From contig JADLCY010000011.1 in the NCBI GenBank assembly GCA_020846935.1, forward strand, positions 434,001 through 498,000: 64,000 bases of DNA. The letters are read 5' to 3'. A program made the translations under genes and the position numbers. Position 1 is the first letter of the stretch, and each line of letters starts with the position of its first letter. The notes under the pieces were generated by a model. That model did not search any database, was not told the origin of the DNA, and saw nothing but the letters and a program-made list of their open reading frames with translations. The DNA is from Gemmatimonadaceae bacterium. Lineage in GTDB: Bacteria; Gemmatimonadota; Gemmatimonadetes; Gemmatimonadales; Gemmatimonadaceae. Shown here one piece after another: positions 46,896 to 56,413 of this stretch.

Positions 46896-48260
46896 ATGAC
46901 AACCGCAATGAGAATCCCGTTTGCGCCGGCGTGGGCCCGGCGATCACTGGCGGCGGCCGTGGCGGTGCTCGCCCTCGCGGCCTGTGACAAGACACTCACC
47001 GTGGAACCGGTGAACGAAGTCGAGGAGAAGGAAGCCATCATCGATGCGGGCAGCGCGCGTGCCGCGCTCGCGGGCCTGTACGACGCGCTGCAGAGCGGGT
47101 CGTACTACGGCGGCGACTTCAACTTCTTCCTTGAGCTCCCCACCGACAACGCGGATCACGTGGGCACCTTCACCACGTACGCCGACGTCGACAAGCACGT
47201 GACCACGGCTGACAACAGCACGATCGAGGGGATGTGGGACGCGGTCTACCAGGCCGTGGGTCGCGCCAACACCATCATCGCCATGGTTCCGGGCGTGAGC
47301 GCGCTCGATGAAGCCGAGAAGAACGACATCCTCGGGCAGGCGTATGCGATCCGTGCGCTGGCCTACCACGACCTGGTCAAGGTCTGGGGGCCGGTACCGA
47401 TTCGCACCGCGCCCGCTGCGAGCCTCGCCGAACTCGCCGACACACAGCGCGCTCCCGTCGACCAGGTGTACACGCAGATCCTGGCCGACCTCACCAAGGC
47501 GTCCACGCTGATGGACGACGAGGCCCGCACGCGCAAGGCGTCGAAGGGCTTCGTAAACGCCCTGCGAAGTCGCGTGCAGTTGTATCGCGCCAATTGGGCG
47601 GCCGCCGAGGCGGCGGCGGAGGCCGTCGTGGATGAAGGCTATGAACTGGCCGAGCACTTCGAGGATCTCTTCGACCCCGAAGGCAACGATACCAACGAGG
47701 ACATTCTGCGCGCCTCGTTCACGGCAACGGAGTACAACCTCCTCGGCTTCTACTACCAGTCCAAGTCGTACGGCGGGCGGTGGGAGCTGGCGCCAACCAC
47801 GAACATGATGCAGCAGTACGAAGCGGGTGACGAACGGGGAGCCTGGACGTTGGCGCTCGACGGCCGTCGCCGTCGTTACGTCGCCAAGTACCCGACCACG
47901 GTCGGCGCCGAGGATCTGCACGTGATCCGGTTTGGCGAGGTGCTGCTCAGCCTCGCGGAGGCGCAGGCCAGGCAGGGGAAGCTGTCGCAGGCTGTCGACA
48001 CGTACAATCAGTTGCGCGAGCGCGCCGGCGTTGCGCCGCACCAGCTGGGCGTCGACGTGACCTCACAGGCCGAGGTCATCGCCGCCATCCTGCAGGAACG
48101 TCGGCGCGAACTGGCGTTTGAAGGCGATCGGTGGCCGGACCTCGTCCGCACCGGCCGCGCCATCACGCTGCTCAACATTCCGAGCTTCCGCACCTTGTTC
48201 CCGGTGCCGACGAACGAGATCGACGTCGCACCACGGATGACGCAGAACCCCGGCTACTAG
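46896..48260 (+). CDS. SusD/RagB-family outer-membrane lipoprotein
   Basis: 454 residues from the ATG at 46896 (another ATG at 46908 is possible). The lipobox is LALAAC (Cys about 29). The TPR-like helices (GLYDALQSGSYY, AVYQAVGRANTIIAMV, LGQAYAIRALAYHDLVKVWGPVPI) and the C-terminal RRELAFEGDRWPDLVRTGRA are SusD signatures. It forms the lid of the SusC barrel. No glycoside hydrolase, sulfatase or regulator is adjacent, so the substrate cannot be inferred. Confidence 0.96.
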   Translation: MTTAMRIPFAPAWARRSLAAAVAVLALAACDKTLTVEPVNEVEEKEAIIDAGSARAALAGLYDALQSGSYYGGDFNFFLELPTDNADHVGTFTTYADVDKHVTTADNSTIEGMWDAVYQAVGRANTIIAMVPGVSALDEAEKNDILGQAYAIRALAYHDLVKVWGPVPIRTAPAASLAELADTQRAPVDQVYTQILADLTKASTLMDDEARTRKASKGFVNALRSRVQLYRANWAAAEAAAEAVVDEGYELAEHFEDLFDPEGNDTNEDILRASFTATEYNLLGFYYQSKSYGGRWELAPTTNMMQQYEAGDERGAWTLALDGRRRRYVAKYPTTVGAEDLHVIRFGEVLLSLAEAQARQGKLSQAVDTYNQLRERAGVAPHQLGVDVTSQAEVIAAILQERRRELAFEGDRWPDLVRTGRAITLLNIPSFRTLFPVPTNEIDVAPRMTQNPGY

Positions 48261-48284
48261 GCCACAGGCAAGCAGCTGATCATG

Positions 48285-48325
48285 ACGGGGGACGATCGCG
48301 CGAGCGGCGTCCCCCGTTGTTTGTT
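48285..48325 (+). terminator. Rho-independent terminator after the SusC/SusD pair
   Basis: A perfect 10-bp stem ACGGGGGACG (48285-48294) / CGTCCCCCGT (48308-48317) with a 13-base loop is followed by TGTTTGTT. It lies 25 bases after the SusD stop. Confidence 0.85.
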
Positions 48326-48352
48326 CGGCGTGTCGCGCTCCACGCGCACCCC

Positions 48353-49486
48353 TTACGCCCGCTCGACGATCCGGTCCACCAGATAGCTGGACTGCTCCAG
48401 CGCTTCAGAGGTGAAGTCGCCAAAGAAGGCGCGGACCTCCTCAAACAGTGCCGTGAAGCTGGCCTGATCACCGCGCCGGAGTACGTCGGCGAGTTCGGCC
48501 GACACCTGCTGCATCGTCGACGTCACCTCGCCCAGGCGGGGATTGCGCATTTCAATCGGGCCGTAGAGGCTCGGCGCCTGGGCGAAGTGTCGGGCCGTCG
48601 TATACAACTCGAGCAGATAGACGGGCGAGCGGAACGCCATCGTCTCCTCGAGCGGGACGCCGAGCCTGGCGAGCGTCAGCCCCATGACCTGCGTCTGGAA
48701 GTGCGTGAGCACCTGCACCACCGACATCACGCGATCATGCTGTTCGGCGCTCGCTTCGGTGACGACCATGCCGTGCGAGCTGAGCGTGTGCGCGACCCAG
48801 TCCGCCCACGCCTCCCCGCGCGCGCGGCACAGGACGACGCGTTGACCCTGCAGCGTGTGCACGCCCGGACCAAACATGGGATGCGTGCCTACCACGCTGG
48901 CAGGGGTCGCGGCGAGCATCGCGTCGACCGGGCCGCGCTTCACGCTCGTCAGGTCCATGAGGAGCGCTTCGGGGCGCACGTGGGGACCGACCTCACGGAT
49001 GACGGACTCCGTGCGATCGATGGGCACACTGATGACCACCACGTCCGATTCGCGCGCGGCGTCGGTGGCGTTGAGTTGCGTGTCGACGTCGACGATGAGG
49101 ACCCGGTGCCCGAGGTCGGCGAACATGCCGGCGAAGACTCGGCCCATGCGACCCTTCCCTCCCACGATCGCCACCGTGCGTGGCGCTTCGTCAGGCGTGA
49201 CCTCCACGCGCAACATCGCCTGCACGTCCCGGCTGGTGCGCAGCAGGAGGCGGAACAGCGACTCCATCTCACCGGGCGGAAGACCCAGTTCTTCGGCGGC
49301 GCGCACGCGGTCCTCCAGGACCTCGCGCTCCCGGTTCGGGTCCCGGATGCGCAGGCCCTGCGCGCGCTTGACGGACCCGATCTCGCGCACGAGGGCCATG
49401 CGCCGCGCAACCACCTGCAGGAGGTCACGGTCCGCGGCATCGACCATCGCGCGCAGGAGGGAAAGCGAGCGGGTGGGTTCGGTCAT
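48353..49486 (-). CDS. tyrA: Bifunctional chorismate mutase / prephenate dehydrogenase
   Basis: Converts chorismate to prephenate and then to 4-hydroxyphenylpyruvate for tyrosine. 377 residues from the ATG at 49486. The N-terminal AroQ mutase (about 8-92: VDAADRDLLQVVARRMALVREIGSVK) is followed by the dehydrogenase with the NAD motif VGGKGRMG (108-115), THPMFGPG and a C-terminal all-helical domain. The order and size match E. coli TyrA (T-protein), a fusion best known from gammaproteobacteria. It lies alone, convergent with the SusC/SusD operon. Confidence 0.95.
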   Translation of the reverse strand: MTEPTRSLSLLRAMVDAADRDLLQVVARRMALVREIGSVKRAQGLRIRDPNREREVLEDRVRAAEELGLPPGEMESLFRLLLRTSRDVQAMLRVEVTPDEAPRTVAIVGGKGRMGRVFAGMFADLGHRVLIVDVDTQLNATDAARESDVVVISVPIDRTESVIREVGPHVRPEALLMDLTSVKRGPVDAMLAATPASVVGTHPMFGPGVHTLQGQRVVLCRARGEAWADWVAHTLSSHGMVVTEASAEQHDRVMSVVQVLTHFQTQVMGLTLARLGVPLEETMAFRSPVYLLELYTTARHFAQAPSLYGPIEMRNPRLGEVTSTMQQVSAELADVLRRGDQASFTALFEEVRAFFGDFTSEALEQSSYLVDRIVERA

Positions 49487-49544
49487 GCGTGAGGCAGGAA
49501 GGCGTGAGTGTTGGTTGTGCCCGGTCATCAGGCGTCGACACCGG

Positions 49545-50504
49545 TCACGGCGCGGCGGGGAGCGGGCAGCGGATGACGTACATCGGTGCACGCCGACCTT
49601 CGTGCGTCAGGAGAAGTTCGCCGGATCTCCCGAACCAGGCGATGCCTTCGCCGTATCCGCGTTCGAGCCCGCCGACCCTGCATTGCGTGTGGGGTCGGCG
49701 AACACCTGGTCGCCCGGATGCTGAGTCCGCACTGAAGATGTAGACGTCGTCGTAGGTGCGAACGGCCACGTAGCGGCCATCCAGTGAGCGCGCGGCATCC
49801 GTGACGAGCCGCCCGTCCGTGCTCCCCGGAACGATCGGCAGGCTGTCGACCAGGCGCGCAGGGATGAGCGAGTCGATCTCCCACGCCGAGGCAGGCACAT
49901 GAAAGACCAGCGAGGGACGCAGTCTCGCACCGTCGCGACGCGCCCGCTTGGTGAAGAAGTACGTGTCTCCCGCCGGCCCGACGACCATGGCCTCGACGTC
50001 GTGTGGACCGTCCTCGTATCGAAGGCGGAGGCGTTGCGCCACCAGAACCCCGGTAGCGCCCGGCGCGAGCGCGATGGGCTCCGGGACACGGTAGAGCAGC
50101 AGGTCGTTGCGGTGCTCATCGTTGTCGCCGACATCGGCGATGTAGAGGCAGCTCTCCGGGACGACCCTCGAGGAGTCGAGGGCGACGGGGCGCGGGCCGC
50201 ACGGACCGTGGGCCGCCGCCTCCCAGTCGACGTTGGTGGCATTCTCCACGCGCCATGCGCCACGGTCACGCCCGCCCGTATCGACGGCAAAGAGCATGGC
50301 GTCGTGGCCGGAGTCGTTGATCGTGAATACGACGTCGACCTGCGCGGGCGTGATCACCGCCGCTGACCCCTCGGTGAGTTCGCGGCGGGTCTCGACGACG
50401 ATCCTCCGTGCGGCCATGGGCGGAGGCGCCTGGGCCGGCGGGCCACCGCACGCGGTCACGAGAGCGGCAAGCCATGGAATGCGGAAGGTCGAGACTCGGG
50501 GCAC
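49545..50504 (-). CDS. Beta-propeller lipoprotein, phytase/esterase-like
   Basis: About 319 residues if it starts at the GTG at 50504 (VPRVSTFRIPWLAALVTACGG), which gives a lipobox Cys near residue 18. Repeated beta strands with DVVFTINDSGHDAMLFAVDTGG, SCLYIADVGDNDEHRNDLLLYRVPEP, GPHDVEAMVVGPAGDTYFFTK and the C-terminal GYGEGIAWFG match esterase-like phytase-type propellers by eye. The start is uncertain because the frame is open further upstream. The 279 bases to padR (50505-50783) hold only the padR regulatory region. Confidence 0.65.
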   Translation of the reverse strand: MPRVSTFRIPWLAALVTACGGPPAQAPPPMAARRIVVETRRELTEGSAAVITPAQVDVVFTINDSGHDAMLFAVDTGGRDRGAWRVENATNVDWEAAAHGPCGPRPVALDSSRVVPESCLYIADVGDNDEHRNDLLLYRVPEPIALAPGATGVLVAQRLRLRYEDGPHDVEAMVVGPAGDTYFFTKRARRDGARLRPSLVFHVPASAWEIDSLIPARLVDSLPIVPGSTDGRLVTDAARSLDGRYVAVRTYDDVYIFSADSASGRPGVRRPHTQCRVGGLERGYGEGIAWFGRSGELLLTHEGRRAPMYVIRCPLPAAP

Positions 50505-50748
50505 GGGAGCAAACTGGCCGGGGAGGGCGCGTTCCTCCAGTCGTGGATGACGGCCCTCCAGCCTGCGCAGCGACCCACCGCCTGCCCCTCGCGCCCGCGC
50601 TCCCGATGCACGTCGAGCGATCGAGAGTCCACATGCCGTCGATCCGGTCATTGACAGCAAGCACCGGACTCCTCGGGCCCCACCCACCCTGGCCGCCATG
50701 TCCGACGTCCGGGCCGACGCAAAGGCTTTCAGCCGTTGTGTTGTCTGA

Positions 50749-50767
50749 TTACATATCCGACCTGTAA
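50749..50767 (+). promoter_or_regulatory. Candidate PadR operator, inverted repeat
   Basis: TTACA and TGTAA separated by 9 bases form a perfect inverted repeat 17 bases before the padR ATG, inside the only AT-rich stretch of the region. PadR repressors typically bind ATGT-N8-ACAT-like dyads over their own promoter. Confidence 0.5.
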
Positions 50768-50783
50768 CCACCCGACATGACCA

Positions 50784-51113
50784 ATGCCTGACTCCCGTGA
50801 AGTCGTCCAGGGGACGCTCGACCTCCTCGTCCTGTCCTCTCTCCGGGCGGGCAGCATGCACGGATGGGGCATCGCGCAGCGGATACGGGAGCGCTCCGGG
50901 GACGCCGTGCTCGTGACCACCGGCGCATTATACCCGGCCCTGCACCGGCTCGAGGAGCGACGTCTCGTGCGCTCCCGGTGGCTGACCAGCGAAGCCAACC
51001 GACGGGCGCGCTTCTACGATCTCACCGCGGCGGGGCGAAAAGCGCTCGGCGAAGAGGTTGAGTGGTGGACACGGTTCACCGCCGGGGTCGCCGGCGTCAT
51101 TGCCACCTCCTGA
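50784..51113 (+). CDS. PadR-family transcriptional regulator
   Basis: 109 residues with the winged helix-turn-helix of PadR: GTLDLLVLSSLRAGSMHGWGIAQRI, TTGALYPALHRLEERRLVRSRW and RARFYDLTAAGRKAL. It lies 8 bases before an ADOP-family permease, a pairing that is very common in Acidobacteria and Gemmatimonadota, where the regulator probably represses the pair. Confidence 0.93.
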   Translation: MPDSREVVQGTLDLLVLSSLRAGSMHGWGIAQRIRERSGDAVLVTTGALYPALHRLEERRLVRSRWLTSEANRRARFYDLTAAGRKALGEEVEWWTRFTAGVAGVIATS

Positions 51114-51121
51114 GGCGCGCC

Positions 51122-53749
51122 ATGTTCACCCGACTTTTCGCGGCGCTCCGCGCCGTCGTCCGCCGCCGGGACGTCGGACATGAGATCGACGACGAGATTC
51201 ACGACCATCTGGAGCGCGACGTGGCCTGGCGCCTGCGCCGCGGCGCTTCACCTGGTGAAGCCCGTCGGCTGGCCCTTGCGGACTTCGGCGGCGTCGAGGC
51301 CACGCGCGACAGTGTGCGCGATGCACGACGCATTACCGCGATCGACGATCTGCGGCGCGACCTTCGATTTGCGGCGAGGCGGCTCGCACGCAGACCCGCA
51401 TACACCGCCCTCGTGGTCACGACCATCGGACTGGGCATTGCCGCATGCACCACGGTCTTCACCGTGGTCGACGGCATCCTGCTCAAGCCGCTGCCGCTCG
51501 CAACGCCACAGGACATTGTCACGCTCTGGCAAACGCGGCCTTCGGCAGGGGTCGAGCGCGATGACGTGGCGCCGGGCACTTTCCTCGATTGGCAAGCGCG
51601 CGCACGCACGCTGTCGAGCGTTGGGGCAGCGAACCCCTCGGGCGTAAGCCTCCGGCACGAGGGATCGACGGAGCACGTGGACGCCTGGCAGGTCTCGGAT
51701 GGCCTCTTTGCCCTCCTCGGAGCGCGACCCCTGCGCGGACGCTCTTTCGAGCCTGGCGACTTTGTACCCGGCGCCGAACCGGTGGTGCTCCTCGACTACG
51801 GATTCTGGCAGCGTCGCCTCGGCGGCGACCCGCAGATCCTTGGTCGCCGACTCCTGCTCGATGACCAGCCGCGCACCGTCATCGGCGTGATGCCCGCGAG
51901 TTTCGAGTTGCCGGAGCACACCAACCTCTGGATGCCGTGGGTGGTTACCCCTGAGCAGCGCACCGATCGATTTGCGCCGTATCTGCGAGTCTTCGGTCGC
52001 CTCGCGCGCGGCGCGACGGTCGCCGAGGCGCGCGCGGAGCTGGCGACGATCGCCCGCGCGCTCGAGGGAGAATACCCGCGCTCGAACCGCGGCGTCGGGG
52101 CCGCGGTGATTGGACTCACCGATATCCTCGTCGGATCGCGGCGCCCCCTCCTGTGGACCCTGCTCGGCGCCGCCTTTTCCCTGTTGCTCGTCACCGTGAT
52201 CAATGTCGGCGCGCTCCACCTCACGCAGCTGGATCGCCAGCAACGCGAGACCGCGGTCCGGCTCGCGCTCGGAGCGCGACGAGCAGCAATCGTGCGTCCA
52301 CTGCTTGTGGAGGCATCCCTGATTGCCGTCCTGGGCGGTGCCGCGGGCGCGGGCCTCGCCGCCATCGGCGTGCGCGCCGTGCACGTTCTCGGTCCCGCCG
52401 CGCTACCACGCCTGGTCGATGTCGTGCTGGACTGGCGCGCGTTAGGCGTCGCCATCACGCTGTCGCTCCTGGCCGCGGCGACCCTGGCGATCGTCTCGGC
52501 GCGCCGTACATCGATGTCGGAGGATCATCGCGTGCCCGCCTCGCGTGGTGTCGCCGGTACGAGGCGAGGCACGCAACTCCGGCGTACGGCCGTGGGACTG
52601 CAACTCGCCCTGTCGCTCGTCCTGCTCGTCGGCACGAGCCTCCTGGTGCGCAGCTTCATCCGGCTCATGTCCGAGGACCGTGGGTATCGAACGGACCACG
52701 TGATGGCGTTCTCGGTGTGGGTTCACGAGGAGTATCCGGGCGTCGAAGCGCGCACGCAGTACGTGCGCGATGTGCTGGATCGCCTCGGCGCATTGCCGGG
52801 CGTGACCAGCGTTGCCCTCGGTTCCGCCTTGCCGCTTGCGCAGCAGATCACCGGCGAGGATGCGGACATCGTGATGGAGGGCGCGTCCGTGGTTCCTGGT
52901 GAGGAGCCACAGGCGCGCGGCATCGCGGTGTGGCCGAGCTGGTTCTCGACGCTGGGGACGCCGCTGCGGCGCGGGCGACCCCTGACCGTCGCAGACGACG
53001 CGCGCGCGGAGCGAGTGGTGATGGTCAACGAGGCATTCGTGAAGCGCTTCTCGCCCGACCGCGATCCCATCGGCCGCGTGGTGAGTGTGGGACTGATGGG
53101 CCGAGCCGTGCCGACGCGGATCGTGGGTGTCGTCGGCGACACGCGTCACGCGCGTCTGGACGGACCCCCGGAGCCCGGCGTGTTCATCCCATGGCTGCAA
53201 CAGCCGATCGCGGCCATCACGTTCGTGGTGCGGACGTCGGGGGACCCGCAACTGATCGCGCCGGCCATTCCGCGGACGATGTTCGCCATCGATCCCCGCG
53301 TGGCGCTCGACCGCCTGTCGACGCTCGACGAACTCGTGGCCCATCATGTCCGGGAGCGCACGTTCATGCTCGTGCTGCTCGGCGTGTTCGGGGCCGTGTC
53401 CGTCCTCGTGGCATGCATCGGCGTGTTTGGGGTGATGAATCAGGCCGTCGCCGAGCGGCGGCGCGAGATCGCGGTACGCATGGCGCTGGGCGCCGCGCCG
53501 GGCCGCATCGTCGGCGAGTTCGCCCGCGAAGCGACCGCGATGGCCGCGGGCGGGATCGGCGCGGGACTCGTGGTCGCCGCGGCCGGGACCAGCGCGATCA
53601 CGAGCTTCCTCTACGACGTGCAGCGCTTCGATCCGCTGGCCCTGGGTGCGGCGGTCGTCCTGCTCGCATCGTGCGCGTTCATCGCGGCCCTGTGGCCGGC
53701 CATGCGAGCGTCGCGGACGCCACCCGGAGCGGTGATCCAGCGCGAATAA
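51122..53749 (+). CDS. ADOP-family ABC-type permease (MacB/FtsX domains)
   Basis: 875 residues from the ATG at 51122. The N-terminal soluble segment (about 1-85, VRRRDVGHEIDDEIHDHLERDV) is the ADOP-specific region. MacB-type periplasmic domains and two FtsX-like four-helix modules follow (helices near 90, 350-465, 505, 755-870), with a repeated RRREIAVRMALGA motif (and RQQRETAVRLALGA in the first half). There is no ATPase in the gene or next to it. It sits immediately after padR. Confidence 0.93.
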   Translation: MFTRLFAALRAVVRRRDVGHEIDDEIHDHLERDVAWRLRRGASPGEARRLALADFGGVEATRDSVRDARRITAIDDLRRDLRFAARRLARRPAYTALVVTTIGLGIAACTTVFTVVDGILLKPLPLATPQDIVTLWQTRPSAGVERDDVAPGTFLDWQARARTLSSVGAANPSGVSLRHEGSTEHVDAWQVSDGLFALLGARPLRGRSFEPGDFVPGAEPVVLLDYGFWQRRLGGDPQILGRRLLLDDQPRTVIGVMPASFELPEHTNLWMPWVVTPEQRTDRFAPYLRVFGRLARGATVAEARAELATIARALEGEYPRSNRGVGAAVIGLTDILVGSRRPLLWTLLGAAFSLLLVTVINVGALHLTQLDRQQRETAVRLALGARRAAIVRPLLVEASLIAVLGGAAGAGLAAIGVRAVHVLGPAALPRLVDVVLDWRALGVAITLSLLAAATLAIVSARRTSMSEDHRVPASRGVAGTRRGTQLRRTAVGLQLALSLVLLVGTSLLVRSFIRLMSEDRGYRTDHVMAFSVWVHEEYPGVEARTQYVRDVLDRLGALPGVTSVALGSALPLAQQITGEDADIVMEGASVVPGEEPQARGIAVWPSWFSTLGTPLRRGRPLTVADDARAERVVMVNEAFVKRFSPDRDPIGRVVSVGLMGRAVPTRIVGVVGDTRHARLDGPPEPGVFIPWLQQPIAAITFVVRTSGDPQLIAPAIPRTMFAIDPRVALDRLSTLDELVAHHVRERTFMLVLLGVFGAVSVLVACIGVFGVMNQAVAERRREIAVRMALGAAPGRIVGEFAREATAMAAGGIGAGLVVAAAGTSAITSFLYDVQRFDPLALGAAVVLLASCAFIAALWPAMRASRTPPGAVIQRE

Positions 53750-53818
53750 CCAGACAACCCCTGGCGTGGCGCGTCGATATCTTCCGGTCGCCGAAACCCT
53801 TCCCCGCTCCGACCGACC

Positions 53819-56128
53819 GTGCAACGCCGTCACATTCCAACCTTGGCTGCTTTCATCCTGCTGGCCGCGTCCCGCCTGAGCGCCCAGGAGGGGCAAGGGA
53901 TTCCCGGACGGGGAGCCCCGGCTGTGCCCATCCCTCGGGTGACCGACGAGATCACAATCGACGCGCGCCTTGACGAACCAGCATGGTCGCGCGCGGCTCG
54001 CCTCACGGGGTTCTCGCAATACCAACCGGTGGACCAGCGACCGGCCGAAGAACCGACCGAAGTGCGCGTCCTGTACACGCCGCAAGCGATCTACTTCGCC
54101 ATCGTGGCCACTTCGACCGATCCCGGCGGCGTGCGCGCGACCCTATCCAAGCGCGATAACATCGGCAACGACGACCGCGTCACGGTCTATCTGGACACGT
54201 TCAACGATCGGCGCCGCGCCTTCTTCTTTGGCGCCAATGCGCTCGGCGTGCAGCTCGACGGCGTACGCACCGAAGGCGGGCTGAGCGCCGGCGACATGTT
54301 CGGTGGGGGCGTCGACCTGAACCCCGACTTCCGGTTCGAAACGAAAGGCCAGCTCACGGAGTCGGGCTATCTCATCGAGATGCGCATTCCGTTCAAGAGC
54401 CTGCGGTTCCCTGCCGCGGACCCACAGCAGTGGGGCATTCAGGTGGTGCGGCAGATTCCCGGCCGCAACGCCGAGGACACGTGGACCGACGCACAGCGCG
54501 GCGCGTCGTCGTTTCTCGCGCAGTCAGGCACGCTCACGGGCATCACCCAGGTCGAACGGGGCGTGGTGACCGACGTGCAGCCGTTCGTCACGCAGTCATT
54601 CGCCGGCTCGCGCGACGCGGCGACTGGCGCGTTCACTCGCAGCGACCGCCAGTTCGACGCTGGCGTCAACCTGCGACTCGGCTTTCCGGCGATCGCCATC
54701 GACGCAACCATCAACCCCGACTTCTCCCAGGTGGAGGCGGACGCGGGGCTCGTGACGGTCAATGAGCGCTTCGCGCTCTTCCTGCCCGAACGCCGCCCGT
54801 TCTTTCTCGAGGGGATCGAGCTGTTCGCGACGCCGAACCAGTTGGTGTATTCACGCACCATCGCCAACCCGATAGCCGGCGCCAAGGTCAGTGGAAAGGT
54901 AGGCCGACTGAGTCTGGCCTATCTCTCGGCGATCGACGAGGCGGGCGACGCCCGCGACGCCGTGAACGTCGCGCGTGTGCGCACGGACTACGGCCACAAC
55001 TCGGTGGCCGGCCTGACCGTGACGGACCGCCGCGGTCGCGGAGAAGCGAATTCGGTCGTCGCCGCGGACACGCGCGTGGTCTTTCGCGAGAAGTACACGT
55101 TCCAGTCACAGTTCGGTCAGTCGCTCACCACCACCGGCGAGGAGACGACCTCGGCGCCAGTCTGGTCGGCCGACATCGATCGGACCGGGCGCACGTGGGG
55201 CTTCAACTACAGCGTGAACGCGATCGGCGACCGCTTTGCCTCGGCGGCGGGCTTTGTGCCACGGGTCGGCTTCCAGACCGCGCACGCCTACAACCGCATT
55301 GCCTTTCTCGGGGGACCGAGCGCCCGCATCCAGAACCTGACGCTCTTTGGCGGCCCCACGCGCATCTGGCGCTACGGCTCGTTGGCACGCCGGGACCAGA
55401 TCGAGGGAACGGATGAGGTGATGAGTTTCATCACGCTGCGCGGCGGCTGGAGCCTGATGCCGTCGGTGCGGCGGAACTTCATTGCGATCGATCCGTCGGT
55501 CGCGAGCGGCCTGTTCCACCGCGACGCTGGCGGTGTGCTGATCCCGTGGGCGCCGAGCGGTCGCCTGTCCGGCATGTGGACCACGTCGTTTGGGGTGACG
55601 ACGCCCGTGTTCGCCCGCTTCAACGCGTCGGTGGATGCATCGCAGGGCGAGGTGCCGATCTACGCCGAGGGTGCCCCCGGCCGATCGCTGCGCTGGAGCG
55701 GATCGCTCACCGTGCGACCGACTCCGGAAACGCGGCTGGAGGGCACGCTCACGCACTCACGCATTACGCGCGAGGGAACCGGGCGCGAATACGCCCGGGT
55801 GCTCATCCCGCGTCTCAAGGCCGAGTATCAGCCCACGCGGGCCCTGTTCTTTCGCGTCGTCAGCCAGTTCAGGTCTGATCGCGTGGATGCGCCGCGTGAT
55901 CCGGCGTCGGGGCTGCCGTTGCTCACGTCCACCGGTCTCGCGCGCTCGCCCCGGGATGTCCGTTCGCTGCGCACCGACTGGCTCGTCCAGTACGAGCCAT
56001 CGCCGGGTACGACCGCGTTCTTCGGGTACGGCGACACCTGGACGTCGCCGGGCGCGGTGAGCGACACGGACCTCCGTCGCACCGCGGACGGGTTCTTCCT
56101 CAAGCTCGCATACCTGTTTCGCCGCTAG
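53819..56128 (+). CDS. DUF5916 protein: CBM9-like domain plus outer-membrane barrel
   Basis: 769 residues from the GTG at 53819. A signal peptide (cut after RLSA, before QEGQG) is followed by a CBM9-like carbohydrate-binding domain (about 40-215: ITIDARLDEPAWSRAARLTGF, YIAIVATS-like YFAIVATSTDPG). The rest is a DUF5916 region with many amphipathic beta strands (RRPFFLEGIELF, INPDFSQVEADAG) ending in LKLAYLFRR, typical of an outer-membrane barrel. The function is unknown; DUF5916 genes are abundant in Gemmatimonadota and Bacteroidota. Confidence 0.9.
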   Translation: MQRRHIPTLAAFILLAASRLSAQEGQGIPGRGAPAVPIPRVTDEITIDARLDEPAWSRAARLTGFSQYQPVDQRPAEEPTEVRVLYTPQAIYFAIVATSTDPGGVRATLSKRDNIGNDDRVTVYLDTFNDRRRAFFFGANALGVQLDGVRTEGGLSAGDMFGGGVDLNPDFRFETKGQLTESGYLIEMRIPFKSLRFPAADPQQWGIQVVRQIPGRNAEDTWTDAQRGASSFLAQSGTLTGITQVERGVVTDVQPFVTQSFAGSRDAATGAFTRSDRQFDAGVNLRLGFPAIAIDATINPDFSQVEADAGLVTVNERFALFLPERRPFFLEGIELFATPNQLVYSRTIANPIAGAKVSGKVGRLSLAYLSAIDEAGDARDAVNVARVRTDYGHNSVAGLTVTDRRGRGEANSVVAADTRVVFREKYTFQSQFGQSLTTTGEETTSAPVWSADIDRTGRTWGFNYSVNAIGDRFASAAGFVPRVGFQTAHAYNRIAFLGGPSARIQNLTLFGGPTRIWRYGSLARRDQIEGTDEVMSFITLRGGWSLMPSVRRNFIAIDPSVASGLFHRDAGGVLIPWAPSGRLSGMWTTSFGVTTPVFARFNASVDASQGEVPIYAEGAPGRSLRWSGSLTVRPTPETRLEGTLTHSRITREGTGREYARVLIPRLKAEYQPTRALFFRVVSQFRSDRVDAPRDPASGLPLLTSTGLARSPRDVRSLRTDWLVQYEPSPGTTAFFGYGDTWTSPGAVSDTDLRRTADGFFLKLAYLFRR

Positions 56129-56159
56129 GGACGCGCGGGGCCGCTGGCGGGTCGCGTGC

Positions 56160-56413
56160 GCATCGGGCGTGTCACGCTCGTCGGGTGTGGCGCGCGCGTC
56201 AGGCGTCGCGCGCTCGTCAGGTGTGGCGCGCGTCAGGCGTGGCGCGCTCGTCAGGTGTGGCGCACGTCAGGCGTGGCGCTCTCGTCAGGCGTCGCGCGCT
56301 CGTCAGGTGTGGCGCACGTCAGGCGTGGCGCGCTCGTCAGGCGTCGCGCGCTCTTCGGGCGTGGCGCGCTCGCAGGGGGGACGCACTCGTCAGGCGCGGC
56401 GCGCTCGTCAGGC
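56160..56413. repeat. Fifteen-unit tandem array of a 16-18-bp word, ending inside the DUF488 gene
   Basis: The consensus unit is CGTCAGGCGTGGCGCGCT (18 bp), with 16-bp variants CGTCAGGTGTGGCGCA. A larger 52-base cycle (16+18+18) is visible around 56252-56355. Units near the left end are diverged; the right end runs into the stop codon of the DUF488 gene. Confidence 0.92.

Noticed and set aside
56160-56413. Possible CRISPR array
   Set aside because: Units are 16-18 bp and directly adjacent, with no spacers and no cas genes near; it is a simple tandem repeat.
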